From Siphonodentalium dalli (Eukaryota > Mollusca > Scaphopoda > Gadilida > Siphonodentaliidae): a stretch of 64,000 bases of DNA. This document shows positions 33,855-45,651 of the stretch, piece after piece; the first letter of the stretch is position 1; every line of letters starts with the position of its first letter. The DNA is taken from the NCBI GenBank assembly GCA_032622095.1, contig CP136068.1, positions 113,971,546 to 114,035,545 on the forward strand, in the 5' to 3' direction. Under the pieces are notes generated by a model. The model searched no databases. It was not told where the DNA came from and saw only the letters and a list, made by a program, of their open reading frames with translations. The translations under genes were made by a program, and so were the position numbers.

Positions 33855-33997
33855 CGTATACAAGACATACACGGCTACGACCGGGAATCCCATCGCGATG
33901 TGTTCCAAAATGGTGCATTGGTGCGCAGAATCGCAGATGCGCACGATCTTAACCATGTCCATGTCTATACTAAAATTACTCATTGACGAGTAGTTCC
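33855..33997 (-). other. Exon-like segment of unknown origin
   Basis: Acceptor ACATTTCCTCAG before 33997 and donor GTATAT after 33855 bound one open frame of 47 codons: NYSSMSNFSIDMDMVKIVRI, then a hydrophobic stretch GFPVVAVYVLYT. The N-x-F-S-x-D-M pattern and the hydrophobic end recall a transmembrane exon of an ABC transporter, but the resemblance is weak. Its phase does not fit between exons 1 and 2 of the ABCB gene; spliced there it would meet a stop after seven codons. It may be a relic, an exon of a nested gene, or chance. Confidence 0.25.
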
Positions 33998-34083
33998 CTG
34001 AGGAAATGTTCAGATAATACGTTCAACATATAGGTCGTTTGTTGAACTTATTATCTGAACATTAAAATGTTCCCACCAATTAA

Positions 34084-34439
34084 AGACATATTATGTACTT
34101 ATTCTGGTGCGTGAAACTAATATTAGTATCCAGGCGCTATGCCAACTGGTGGAATATAGCATTCTAGTAACATCGCCGAAATTTCAAACAAACCGACCTT
34201 ACCACCCCTTAGAAAACATCGTCTGAACTACGCGCAATTGTAAATATTTACTTCTCTATTCGTGGCGCTACTATCTGCGATAAGCCAACGAAAACTATTC
34301 GCCATCGAGAGTGACATGTATTTAAATAATATATAAGAATGACGGTATTTGTTTTCAATCCGGATATAAAAAATACTACTTTGAGCAATATTATTCTCCA
34401 TTTCTATTTGATCACCCTACCGGAGTGTTTCACATCACT
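34084..34439. mobile_element. Family D TTAA element, complete copy
   Basis: TTAA at 34080-34083 and 34440-34443. Left end AGACATATTATGTA, right end, inverted, AGTGATGTGAAACACTCC. 356 bp with no coding capacity. Confidence 0.8.
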
Positions 34440-35030
34440 TTAATAGAAATTCTGCTGTACACACATACTTATCTTTTCGTATATATACGCCGCCGTCTAT
34501 TGTCGGCTCATTTTCCTGTACACCCATCCAAATGAATAATAGAACCTTCCAATACATACTTTGATAACTGAGTGGGAGAATCCATTGAGTAAAGAAATGG
34601 TTAAAGACCCATTAATTGTATTGTTCTTCTCTAGGATAACTTCTTTTCTAGACTATCAATATAATCTACTCGGCGTTAATGTTTAATTCTTAAATTGTGT
34701 CATAAAATATGGGCAAATATTTAAATATGTGTTCCACCAAGACACGAATTTAAACAGGTCTTGTCTGGAAGTGCCCACTGACCGATAGAAAATCGTCCAC
34801 GTTTAATTGCTTAAATTTAAATTTCCTCCTAAATGTATGGGTTCATCTCTCAATTAACACGCATAACAGATGAAGCACCCCCAACTTTCTGAAAGCTCAA
34901 ACTTCTGGCAAATTGGAGATATTTTCGGTCAAATTCAGGCAATATTCGGCTAAATTGAATTATGTTTCAGGAGGAAATTACAGCAAATTACAATATTTTT
35001 CACATGTATGCCCAAATTATACATATTTAA

Positions 35031-36088
35031 AGGGATACTGTACCCAAAATGTTGTTGTTGGTTTCTATAGTCTCCGAGTCGGAGAATAAGGTAACAATTT
35101 TTCCATTATTTGAAAATCTGTTGAGTACGAAGTAGTGTTACGGATGGCAAATTTACCGGAGTGCAAAAATACAAATTGTCGTTGTCGAGTAATTTTTGTA
35201 CAGTTTTTAACCAAATAAACCAAATAAAAGTTATATTATATGCATACTAGTCCCATATTCTCATTTGAGTTATTGTATCGTCACTAGTCAGTTAGTGGCT
35301 TGAGTTTTCTCCCCGTATCATCATTATATTTAAACGATCGTGTGCGCGATCGGTTTAACAATCTAGTATCCCTCAATTACTTTACGTCGTGTACACGGAA
35401 ATTCATAATTTAGTTGACGCCATTTTATGGCTCCAGTCATAAATTCAATTTATATCAAATTATTAACTTTTAAATTATTAAATTTTAATATAGCCTATTA
35501 AAGGTACTCAACCCGATAAAACTCCTCTCAATTACTATTTCAATGGCTTCGGGGGTCAAAAATATTTGATTCGAGTCGAGGAAGTCACCCATCAAAGCTC
35601 AGATTTGTTAGATATCGATTTTAGAAATCTATTATTTTTCATTATCGGGAATACTATCTGGCCCAGAACTCAGTCAAAATTGCGTTAAAATTACCACTTG
35701 ATTTTAGAGTTATTCATCCTTGTCTGTTTGAATAGATTTGGAGTACACATCCAGAGCAGATTACGGCAGTTATTAGTACTGATCTCGAGAACATAACAAA
35801 TTTCAAAAATCAATATCTAATAACTCTGAGCTTTGTTTGATGGGTTCCTCGACTCGAATCAAATAGTTTTTACACCCAAAGCCAAAGAAATAGTAATATA
35901 GGACCCTCTGATCGGATTGTTGTTGTTGGAATCTGTTGAGATGGGGACCCTCTTTACGGGTTGAGTACCTTTAACCTGAGCGTTTACACAATACATCTTC
36001 GACTCAAATTACTTATATTTCTATATATTATCGATATTTCATCGTTGTTATCACCGGAAATTTAATGAAAATGGCGTACAGTACCCCT
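35031..36088. mobile_element. Family F TTAA element, copy 3, containing a family E insertion
   Basis: TTAA at 35027-35030 and 36089-36092, ends AGGGATACTGTAC and GTACAGTACCCCT. Collinear with copy 1 at 23615 up to CCTATTAA, then family E, then CCTGAGCGTTTACA onwards. Confidence 0.88.
35502..35970. mobile_element. Family E TTAA element, copy 3 (nested in family F)
   Basis: 469 bp, TTAA on both sides (35498-35501, 35971-35974), ends AGGTACTCAACCCGATAAA and ...GGGTTGAGTACCT. Almost identical to 52058-52526, so both are recent. The unfilled site in family F copy 1 reads TTAA once. Confidence 0.92.
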
Positions 36089-36300
36089 TTAAGGTTAATT
36101 TGAATCTCTTTTGTTATATTTATGTGTATATGTACAAGGTATAATATGCTACAAAAACTGTTACAACCATGAATAAATCATGTAAAAAAAAAGTCCTAGC
36201 CCCCGCCCTAAATATTCTGGCGTCCGTCCTGTAATTCACATGATTGGTGCGTGACTGCAATAATCCAAGGAGCACGCATAGAATGCCACTAAATAATGAC

Positions 36301-36452
36301 CTTAGCAAATGTGAACTGGTGTCGTTATTATCAGAAACCGATTCGAAGTCATCTTCCGCACAAGAATCTCCCTCATCCAAACTCCCGCGCCGTCGAATGA
36401 GCGGCACCTGTACACTGTCCGCGGACACTTCATTATCCTCATTTCCAATCAT
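36301..36452 (-). CDS. ABCB1-like: ABCB transporter exon 1 (start codon)
   Basis: The ATG at 36450-36452 opens 50 codons plus two bases (AG) before a GTCATT donor at 36300. The peptide is MIGNEDNEVSADSVQVPLIR, then RRGSLDEGDSCAEDDFESVS and DNNDTSSHLL. The split AG joins the A of exon 2 to give Arg and keeps the frame open into the TM1 exon. It is acidic, with a dibasic RRRGS that looks like a kinase site, and cytosolic by family topology. Together exons 1 and 2 give about 130 residues before TM1, against roughly 45 in human P-glycoprotein (from memory). No TATA box is evident upstream, and an additional 5' non-coding exon cannot be excluded. Confidence 0.78.
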
Positions 36453-36636
36453 TTACTTTCGATTTGCAGATAACAACACCGCTTACGTCGATAATAATAA
36501 CATCAATCGAACAAAAGAATGTTTATTTCCGGGCTCATTCGCCAAATGAAGTTTTGTAATTAGAGTTACTCCTCGTTGTATACTTTTTATCGGCAATGTA
36601 ATTCACAGTCCATAACAGTCCGGTTGCAATAATATT
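36453..36636. other. Upstream flank of the ABCB start, promoter not recognised
   Basis: AT-rich, no TATA or initiator I would defend. An E relic begins at 36637, so if transcription starts nearby the promoter is short. Confidence 0.35.
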
Positions 36637-36878
36637 AAAGGTACTAAATCCGACCAGACGCTCCTAAATTGCTATTTCTTTGGCTTCGGGGATAAAACAT
36701 ATTTGATTCGAGTCGTGGAAGCCACTCATCAAAGCTCAGAGTGATCAGATATTGATTTTTTAAATTTGTTATTTCCCCGAGATGTATAATAATATGTGGC
36801 CCAGAAACACGTGGTCAAACGGAGGGTCTCGGACAAAATTGCGAATGAAGATGGATAACACTAGAATCAAGTGGTAAT

Positions 36879-37329
36879 GGTTACAGTGAAGTAATTATTT
36901 CCCATAGGCCTCAGTGTTAACATATAATGGCCTGCAGCCCTGACTATCCAAAAATTGTGATAAATGAGTACACGGTCACCGGAATTGGCATCTGCGCAAA
37001 GTTTCTGCATGAAAAAAATCATATCGTCGAGCATGGAATGTACCTTTAAATTTGGGATTTATAATCGAGAGTCAGAATTGCATGAAAAAAATATTGACAT
37101 TTTTTACCTCACACCAAAAAAATAAAATCTAGGAACCACGTGCTTTACAATGTGCCAATGTTTTGTTTGGAGTCTGAAATTTCAAGAGGAGTGATTGCAT
37201 GTATTTTATATGTTTAAATATCGAAACTACTATTAACCAACCAGAGCCCAGAATTTTTTTAATTCTCTCCTGCATCTTGGTCCAAAATCCGTTGGAGGGC
37301 GCTACCAATCGAATTACTTCACTGTAACC
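36879..37329. repeat. Block X, copy 1 (451 bp, inverted ends)
   Basis: Starts GGTTACAGTGAAGTAATT and ends AATTACTTCACTGTAACC, its exact complement. Nearly identical to 39109-39559 in the same orientation, with only a handful of substitutions (for example GTCACCGG versus GTCATCGG). A truncated copy lies at 27566-27895, so X is a dispersed TIR element. Confidence 0.88.
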
Positions 37330-39105
37330 TAAAGTGACAACAACGTCAATGACATGCCATCTGAAAATGACACAAATCGGTCACTGGACTCTTCACATTT
37401 GAAAATAAAATACAAAATCTCTATCCATGACTTTGTTTTCGTCTTATTAACCCTTTCCTGACCCCACCCCTGTTTACAATTGCAACACAAAATATCTTAA
37501 AATTAACACGAAAAGTCACCATGTGAGGTCCATGTCGATAAAGTAAACGATGGTAGCATATATACCCATCATTGGTGTGAAAGCTGACCGATTTCTATCT
37601 GAGAAAATATGGACGATGGTTCGCCTGATAAACATGGACACGCTGGAGCTTGAATTGGGCGCACATGACAAATTTTGAGTTCTGGTAAACGAAATTTGGG
37701 CAAAAACTGAAGTTTTGAGTGCAGCAGAATGATTATGTGCCTACATGTATGTGCATGGAAACAGCCACATCACTCAAACACACCACCGTGTTATACTTTT
37801 TGTCGACAAGCCACCTCATGCAGACTAATTGGCTGCCATTTAACACTGCACTGGTCGTGTTTTACATCAAATTTTAGAGACCTGCCACATATAGCTATGT
37901 AGATTGCTCTCATGGCTAGTCGAAAAGCCTTTATTTCAGTTGTGTACTGACCCTCGATGTTCAGTGCGTGATTTGTTACCATGACATTCATTAAAGGTAC
38001 ACATGTGGGTTCATAACGGACAAAAAAGGGTGATTTTCGAGGTGAAAATTTGAAGCAAAAATTGTCCCAGATGGGTTAATATTGGCTTCTCATTGATTAC
38101 CACCGACTCAAATAATATAATATGCCACGTGCTACAAGTTCCCTAATTGTTTGTTGGTCAATGTTTATAGGAAACCCACCACTGGGCCCAAATGAGAAAA
38201 AGGATCATTTTTGTGCTTAAAGTGACAACAACGTCAATGACATGCCATCTGAAAATGACACAAATCGGTCACTGGACTCTTCACATTTGAAAATAAAATA
38301 CAAAATCTCTATCCATGACTTTGTTTTCGTCTTATTAACCCTTTCCTGACCCCACCCCTGTTTACAATTGCAACACAAAATATCTTAAAATTAACACGAA
38401 AAGTCACCATGTGAGGTCCATGTCGATAAAGTAAACGATGGTAGCATATATACCCATCATTGGTGTGAAAGCTGACCGATTTCTATCTGAGAAAATATGG
38501 ACGATGGTTCGCCTGATAAACATGGACACGCTGGAGCTTGAATTGGGCGCACATGACAAATTTTGAGTTCTGGTAAACGAAATTTGGGCAAAAACTGAAG
38601 TTTTGAGTGCAGCAGAATGATTATGTGCCTACATGTATGTGCATGGAAACAGCCACATCACTCAAACACACCACCGTGTTATACTTTTTGTCGACAAGCC
38701 ACCTCATGCAGACTAATTGGCTGCCATTTAACACTGCACTGGTCGTGTTTTACATCAAATTTTAGAGACCTGCCACATATAGCTATGTAGATTGCTCTCA
38801 TGGCTAGTCGAAAAGCCTTTATTTCAGTTGTGTACTGACCCTCGATGTTCAGTGCGTGATTTGTTACCATGACATTCATTAAAGGTACACATATGGGTTC
38901 ATAACGGACAAAAAAGGGTGATTTTCGAGGTGAAAATTTGAAGCAAAAATTGTCCCAGATGGGTTAATATTGGCTTCTCATTGATTACCACCGACTCAAA
39001 TAATATAATATGCCACGTGCTACAAGTTCCCTAATTGTTTGTTGGTCAATGTTTATAGGAAACCCACCACTGGGCCCAAATGAGAAAAAGGATCATTTTT
39101 GTGCT
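37330..39105. repeat. Block Y, tandem pair of 888-bp units
   Basis: 37330-38217 and 38218-39105 are almost identical; I see one clear difference (CACATGTGGG versus CACATATGGG). The unit starts TAAAGTGACAACAACGTC and ends GGATCATTTTTGTGCT. It has no coding capacity beyond a 66-codon frame present in both units on the minus strand, which I do not recognise. Confidence 0.9.
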
Positions 39106-39108
39106 TTA

Positions 39109-39559
39109 GGTTACAGTGAAGTAATTATTTCCCATAGGCCTCAGTGTTAACATATAATGGCCTGCAGCCCTGACTATCCAAAAATTGTGATAAATGAGTA
39201 CACGGTCATCGGAATTGGCATCTGCGCAAAGTTTCTGCATGAAAAAAATAATATCGTCGAGCATGAAATGTACCTTTAAATTTGGGATTTATAATCGAGA
39301 GTCAGAATTGCATGAAAAAAATATTGACATTTTTTACCTCACACCAAAAAAATAAAATCTAGGAACCACGTGCTTTACAATGTGCCAATGTTTTGTTTGG
39401 AGTCTGAAATTTCAAGAGGAGTGATTGCATGTATTTTATATGTTTAAATATCGAAACTACTATTAACCAACCAGAGCCCAGAATTTTTTTAATTCTCTCC
39501 TGCATCTTGGTCCAAAATCCGTTGGAGGGCGCTACCAATCGAATTACTTCACTGTAACC
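39109..39559. repeat. Block X, copy 2
   Basis: Same ends and orientation as copy 1. The left flank is TTA and the right flank is TAA, which would fit a 3-bp TWA target of Harbinger-type elements, but copy 1 lacks a matching left flank. Confidence 0.85.
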
Positions 39560-39774
39560 TAAAACGGTCAAATTTCGTGATACTTTACTGATAATACGGC
39601 CATATTTTGTTGAAAAATATTGATAAATAACAAGTTTTGGGAAATTTGATACCATAGTTGCTTATTTTGTTGCAATAAATCGATTCTGAAAACTAAAGCG
39701 TATTTTGAAGAAATATTGTTGTTGTATCTTGATGGTATAAGGACCGTCTGATCGGATTGAGTACATTTAAAGCA

Positions 39775-40439
39775 GCACTTAATGTTTAGACGTAAAATTA
39801 TTCCTTGTTATCCCTCCTGTTATTGGTAGAACTCCACTCTAGATATATACACGAGAACTTCAATGTACAGTGTCATTTGAAATTGTTGGCATTTGAGAAA
39901 AACTAGAGAAGCTCATGCTATGCTATGCTTTAATCTCTAAGACATGAGTTCACATGTAACTGTCGAGATGTGCAATATTTACAAGGAAGCTCTGAATAAA
40001 ACGCCCGTATATAGAGATTATATTGAGAATAAATGCTACCGCGATAAATGAAATTCTCAATATGAAGAATCCCATATTACTACGCAGACTTTGTTCTTTC
40101 ATTCGGATCATCACGAACGTATTCTCAGATCACAATTAATGCATCGAAATCTCTCTTCATGAATCTGTCTAATTTTGATCTGCTATGATATATGTGTATA
40201 TTCGATACGGATTAACATTCATTCATCTATGGTGATGGTCAGATGCGGGATTTGACAGAAAGTCTCAAACTTTCTGCTGAATTTAGCTAGCTGAGCATCC
40301 ACATTGATGAATGGATGTGAACCAAGAATTAAAGTATATACCTGCCAACAAGCGCAATGAGGATTCAAGTATATTTACATTTATATCAGTTATAATTGAT
40401 TATTTAAATAGTCATACGTTATGACATTAATACTTGGCT
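39775..40439. other. Intergenic spacer, nothing recognised
   Basis: AT-rich sequence without long open frames or members of the repeat families seen elsewhere. Confidence 0.5.
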
Positions 40440-41206
40440 TTTATGTAGGTATATAAGAAATGAACGGCGGTTTCAATGTGGTCATGGGATTTTGACCGCG
40501 AGAAAAATTCAGCAAACTGCATGAACCCCGAAGGGGTTCATGCGGAGTTTGCTGATTTTTTATCGCGGTCAAAACCCATGACCACGTTGAATCCGCCGTT
40601 TATTATTTATATTTATATACTTACGCTCTTTAAAACACTTCTCCAAATATGTCCGTTATTTCGCCAAAAACACTTTTTCAAATATCTCCGTTATTTCGTT
40701 TATAAAAATAATTTCCGATTTCTATATTTCGCTCTATATTTCGCCCTATTTCGCTATTTCGTTGTATTTTCCTATTTCGATTTTTCGTGCTATTTCGCTG
40801 TATTTTCATATTTCGCTTTTTCGTTGTATTTCATATTTCGATAATTCGCTATATTTGACATAATTATTATGGGATATGGGATTATATGATAACCAACATT
40901 ATGATAGTCAATCGAACATCTCGTGCCACCCGTGCTCGCGATTAGATGCCACTAGCCATCCAATCGTGAACCTCGATTACATATTGTTTGCTATCAAATC
41001 CTTTGCGTATTGGCTGACTAGATACTCAAGCAGTCGGTAATGTCCGACAATCCCCGGTGATTTCCGGGACCAATGTGTTCATAAACCTATGAACGACATT
41101 GGAAGTGACGTCACGTTACGTTCATAGGTTTATGAACGCATTGAATAAGGGGCGTGTCTACCGTAACGCTATGGGGAAATCGGAAGATATATTAGGGGTA
41201 TGTAAA
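40440..41206. mobile_element. Element K, copy 1, with terminal foldback
   Basis: One end is a 140-bp hairpin (40463-40602) centred on CCCCGAAGGGG, the middle is a long TATTTCG-rich block (40650-40850), and the other end contains an inverted pair CGTTCATAGGTTTATGAACG and ends near GCTATGGGGAAATCGGAAGA. The reverse complement, with only one hairpin arm, is at 47770-48436. Confidence 0.75.
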
Positions 41207-41644
41207 TATATTAGTATATATGTATGGTTCCCGGAATCAATTATACGATAGTCACTAGTGAACGATATGGCAATCATCGATGGTATAAATACTAAAATTG
41301 ACGACCTACATGTAGTAACCTATTATTTGTACCTAAATCTAAACACACGTGTGACTGTGCAGACATCAACCTTTTATGTCAGCGTTGCGATTAAATAGTT
41401 TACTCCAACCAACAAGGTTTCACACGAGATTGCGCCGTCATTACTCTTGGCGAAAATAAGCTATAGTAGCGATGTCAGAATAAAACTCGGAATACATTTA
41501 TCGAATTTGAACATACCATCGACCCGGAACCATATGTACATATCTATTGTATAATATTTCTATATATCTATTGTTTATATAATTATATATCTCAATATCC
41601 TTATGTTATACATGTATTAACTTGGATGAGAGAATAAAGCATTA

Positions 41645-42066
41645 TTCCACCTGTACGAAACCTGGGAACATTTTGAAGTTTTGACAGGGAACCTTATAAA
41701 GTCGAAAAAATAAGACAGGGAATATATTTATTAATGGTTATCTGTTCCTTTATAGTGTACTTCACTATATGCGAATGACCCAACTCAAAATTGCATGCTT
41801 TTCTGTTACTTTTGAGAGCCGATATCGAAATAAACATTCATTAATTACCCAGGAAAAAATCCATAATTGTAAGAATCGCAAAGCAAAATTGCTCACAAAG
41901 TCACTCAAATCGTGAAATTTCGAGTTGGGACCTTCACCTACAGCGAAGTACATTATTAAGAAATAGATAATAACAAAGAAATATATTCCCTGTGTTATTT
42001 TTTCGATTTTATAAGGTTCCCTGTCAAAACTTCAAAAAGTTCCCAGGTTTTGTAATGGTGGAATAT
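41645..42066. mobile_element. MITE with long inverted repeats
   Basis: Left ATTCCACCTGTACGAAACCT, right (inverted) ATTCCACCATTACAAAACCT. Arms of about 85 bp include TTTTGACAGGGAACCTTATA. Length 422 bp. No coding capacity. Confidence 0.75.
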
Positions 42067-42433
42067 GATCTCTACGGGCGTTAGCCATAGTAGAGATTCA
42101 TGACATGATCTAATGACAAAGTAATATCAAGATATTGGGTTTGGATATACCCTATATATATACCGACAATTTGGTCCACTAACTTCGATATTAAATAAAA
42201 GTCGATATATAATTAAAATTTACTAATACCACATCATGGAACATGATTTCAATTTGAGTAAATGGACGAAGAAGTAGGCTACATATATATAATAAAATGC
42301 CACCGGGAGTGAAGGAGACGATGTAATGGTGGATGATGGTGTGCGTGCATGGTTTATGTGCGTTTGTTTGAATGAACGCACGAAGTAGAGAGCGCGAGAT
42401 TTATTAATAATGTTTATAATAATTTCAATGTAA

Positions 42434-44266
42434 TTGTGACCCGCCATATCAAATCCAGTCGTAAGTCGGGATTTTTTTACCCTGTGCCAATGCATTATCT
42501 TATATATGCGAGTCGCCATATGTCGCCTCGCATATATAAGAGAATGCATTGGCCTAACAATTTTTTACAATTTTAATAATTTTTTCTTGTATTCTTTAAC
42601 AATTTTATAATTTCACCCATACAGAGCCCCAGACAAACATGAGCAGACGACAATCTTCTATATGCTTCTATATATGTGTGGGGCTCCCTGCAGGGTAATG
42701 GGTGTTTTTTATTATATGTCCTAAAAATTGTAAGAAACATTTTTTTTTTTTTAAATGATAAAAAATTGTTAGGCCAATGCTAGTCCAAGTCTTCTCGTAC
42801 TAAAGCCGGCTAAGATATTGGGATAGAGGTGCCGGTCTTTAGTCCGAGATCGCGCGCATAGCCTTCTCATGACACGAGTTACGCCCAGGATCTGTGGCGG
42901 GAATCTGTGGTGTATTTTACTCGATTTACCTAACAAAGCAATACATGATCCTATATACGTCGGAAAGAGTGACATATTATGGTCAGAATGGTGTATAATA
43001 ATCTAACTTTAATGTTAAATTACACATAGAATATTCCGGTTGATTGCCACAAACATCGTTGTTTTTTCTGTTTGTTTACTTAACTGAAAGCCGAACTCAG
43101 GTTCCGAAGAACTTCGGCATTGTCCGGTGTTTGTTCTGAGTATTCTAGTTTCCGTTTCTATATATAGCGCGGGGTTTTCCGAACAAAATAGCGAAAACCG
43201 ATCGCCGCAAAGTCCAGTTTCCAATGTGCTTTGAGAACAATTCCCGCACTAAAAACTTAATGACATAATGGAGGATCAGAAAGGTAGTTTTGTTGACAAT
43301 TTTCGCAAGCAACTTGTCAAAATTGGAGCAAATTAGAACTCTTGTGTGTGACTTGCCATGCGTGTGATTTTCATCCATGTGCATTTTGACTTTTGTGTTG
43401 ATAAAATAATCGGAGAACCGAATCACACAGTTTCGAAATATAGTTCTTCCGTTTTAGTGGGACTTTTCAAACTTAAGGTTAAAAATTTATACAAATTTTG
43501 TTTGATTTTTTGTGTGCTTAACAAGAGCAGTATATTGCTCTGTTCTCTTAGTATATATCTTAATTTCGCTGAAGTCCACCAAATGTGGGAAATGTAGCAC
43601 CATATTATTTATTCTAATGTTCGTTGTGTTTACACTGTTTTAAACTTTGAGAGGGTTGTAATTCCCCGTAATTTATTTAATCTATTACATTTATATCTTC
43701 AATGTTTAATTAATCTATTTATTTTTTATTTATTGACACACATAATTACGATTACAATGGAGAATTCATCGTAATTTGCGTTGTCAGTCGAAAATCTACG
43801 GAATATTTTCAACGGAAAATGCCGAACACAGTTCGCGAGGTCAACTGAGTTCGCACACTTTTAAAAATTTGTAAACATTGCGGTAAATGTCTCTTTTCGC
43901 ATTAAATTACCGCTTTCAATTCACAACTGATGTGGGTTTCAGATCAAATAGCATGTCTTCTGCGGAAAATATCCGTTTATTGTCGCAATTGTGATATTTT
44001 ATTTCATATAATTGTGGTTTTATTTGAGCGGGTCACTAACGCTTAAGTCGTGTCATAGGAATGCATGGGCCTGGAACTCGGACTAAAGACCGGCACCTCC
44101 ATCCCAATATCTTAGCCGGCTTTAGTACGAGAAGACTTTGACTAGGCCAATGCATTCTCTTATATATGCGAGGCTACCTATGGTCGACTCGCATATACAA
44201 GAGAATGCATTGGCACAGGGTAAACAAAACCCGAATTACGACTGGATTTGATATGGCGGGTCACAA
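42434..44266. mobile_element. Family H element interrupted by a long-TIR element
   Basis: Ends TTGTGACCCGCCATATCAAA and its complement. Next to the ends are the shared hairpins (42488-42552 and about 44147-44212) and a GAGCCCCAGACAAACATGAG block. The interruption at 42781-44144 falls inside the second hairpin arm. Confidence 0.88.
42781..44144. mobile_element. 1364-bp element, about 70-bp TIRs, 9-bp target duplication (Mutator-like)
   Basis: Terminal repeats begin TAGTCCAAGTCTTCTCGTAC on the left and TAGTCAAAGTCTTCTCGTAC on the right (inverted), continuing for about 68 bp with two mismatches. GGCCAATGC is duplicated exactly at 42772-42780 and 44145-44153. Long TIRs and a 9-bp duplication are typical of Mutator-like transposons. 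The interior is mostly non-coding; three short frames (60-95 codons) show nothing recognisable, so it is probably non-autonomous. Confidence 0.85.
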
Positions 44267-45002
44267 TAATGATCAATAAATATATATTTTTAATATTCCT
44301 TGTAATTGTTCACCCTCGTCACTTTTCTCCGGAAAAAATATTAAATAGGGTGATACATAAAATACCTCATCACGGACTCGACATGAAGCGAATAGTGGTG
44401 ACTCAGTTTTAAATTTCAAGATACATAACTTCAAAGATCGTAATAATATACCATCAAATCGTTATAAAATGTTTACATGTTGCAAGACATTTACCTCGGT
44501 GGTCTGAGAAGGTATTGCAGTAACCTGAAATGTGACATGAATTGGAATCATTGTGGGGAATCCAAAAACCGCCGAATATGTTTACTTCATTGTCCGATCC
44601 TCAAATAAGAGTGAGATACGCGCATGTAACTGTTTTCTGGGTCTCAATATGACATTGAATGTGAACACGTTGCTTAATTGATCGGATGACCTGACGTACA
44701 TGGAAAATGCACACATTTTCATTTCACTACAAAATTCCATAGATAAAACCAAAGGATTTAAGTGCGCACCATCGCGATTCACGAATTCATATACAGGTCT
44801 CACCTAAAGATTATAGTGAACACAATTAAGAGTGCTCTCCCATTCACATATCGCACTGGTGTAATGGGTGCATGGTCTGGGTGGTCGAAAATGCAGCGAG
44901 CAGCCATGGATATGCTCGCGGGTGTTTGTGGAACGGACAATTCATTATTCGAGACCAAAACAAATCATGAGCTAATAGTTATATCGCGGAAATTACCACG
45001 AA
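44267..45002. other. Intergenic spacer, nothing recognised
   Basis: No long frames of recognisable type. No repeat family shared with the rest of the window. Confidence 0.5.
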
Positions 45003-45004
45003 TA

Positions 45005-45651
45005 AAGGTCAATTCACACCGGATGCGAACGCGCGATTTTCACGGCCGTTTCTGTCGTCCGTAGCGGTTCAAAGTGCGCGATATTTATATCCATGCACAC
45101 GGAAAGCGACTGAAGGTCACAATTATATGGAAATTAGCAATTGCGTTTAATTGAATTTCATTCTATAATTCCAGTTTGTGAGGGTTTTTTATCGGGGCCC
45201 GGGGGGGGGGCAAATTGTGGGCAAAGTGACTTCACAAGCTTGATCTGCTTATTTGGAATGGAATTGGTACTAAATACTGGTACTGGTACTGTTATTTCGC
45301 CAGTCTCTTGCCAGGCATTTTCTCTTCTCTTTTTATTCTTCTGCTCTTTCATTACAGTTCGGTTATCGGCCCTTAGCTAGAGTCCTCCGTCCCCTTTATT
45401 ATCTGGGCGACAAATGAATGTGTCGCCTTAAAATAGGACAGATATATGGATGCTCATCCTATATGACAGCGACCCAGTTATCCGGCTAGTTTGCCACAAA
45501 GCGAGAAATCGACGAAGTATAAAATCACTGATGTGAGCTCGTCGTGGTCAGCGATGCGGTCTTTTCGGTATGAATATAAAAATCGATCCGCTACGGACGA
45601 CAGAAAATGGCCGTAATAATCGCGCGCTCGCACCCGGTGTGAATTTACCTT
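45005..45651. mobile_element. TIR element with CpG-rich ends
   Basis: Left AAGGTCAATTCACACCGG, right inverted AAGGTAAATTCACACCGG, flanked by TA. Arms continue with GCGAACGCGCGATT-type sequence and CGTCCGTAGCGG for about 85 bp. The interior has a G9 run (about 45202) and no gene. Confidence 0.75.

Larger units (their letters stand above)
30973..36300 (-). other. ABCB intron 1 (5.3 kb)
   Basis: Bounded by donor GTCATTAT at 36300 and acceptor at 30973. It holds a dispersed repeat also found at 53678, a diverged inverted-repeat element, a GACCTTGA-rich tandem array, family D and nested F/E elements, and one exon-like segment, listed separately. 30395-30731 (intron 2 side) and 34440-35026 show no recognisable feature. 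Confidence 0.7.
36637..39774. mobile_element. Family E relic split by the X-Y-Y-X composite
   Basis: The left part, 36637-36878, opens AGGTACTAAATCCGACCAG and carries the TTTGATTCGAGTCGTGGAA block. The right part, 39560-39774, ends GATCGGATTGAGTAC before ATTTAA. It is the variant form also seen at 23595 and, reversed, at 20455. Confidence 0.7.

Noticed and set aside
37791-38879. Two identical 66-codon minus-strand frames
   Set aside because: Identity comes from the 888-bp tandem Y blocks. The peptide resembles nothing I know.
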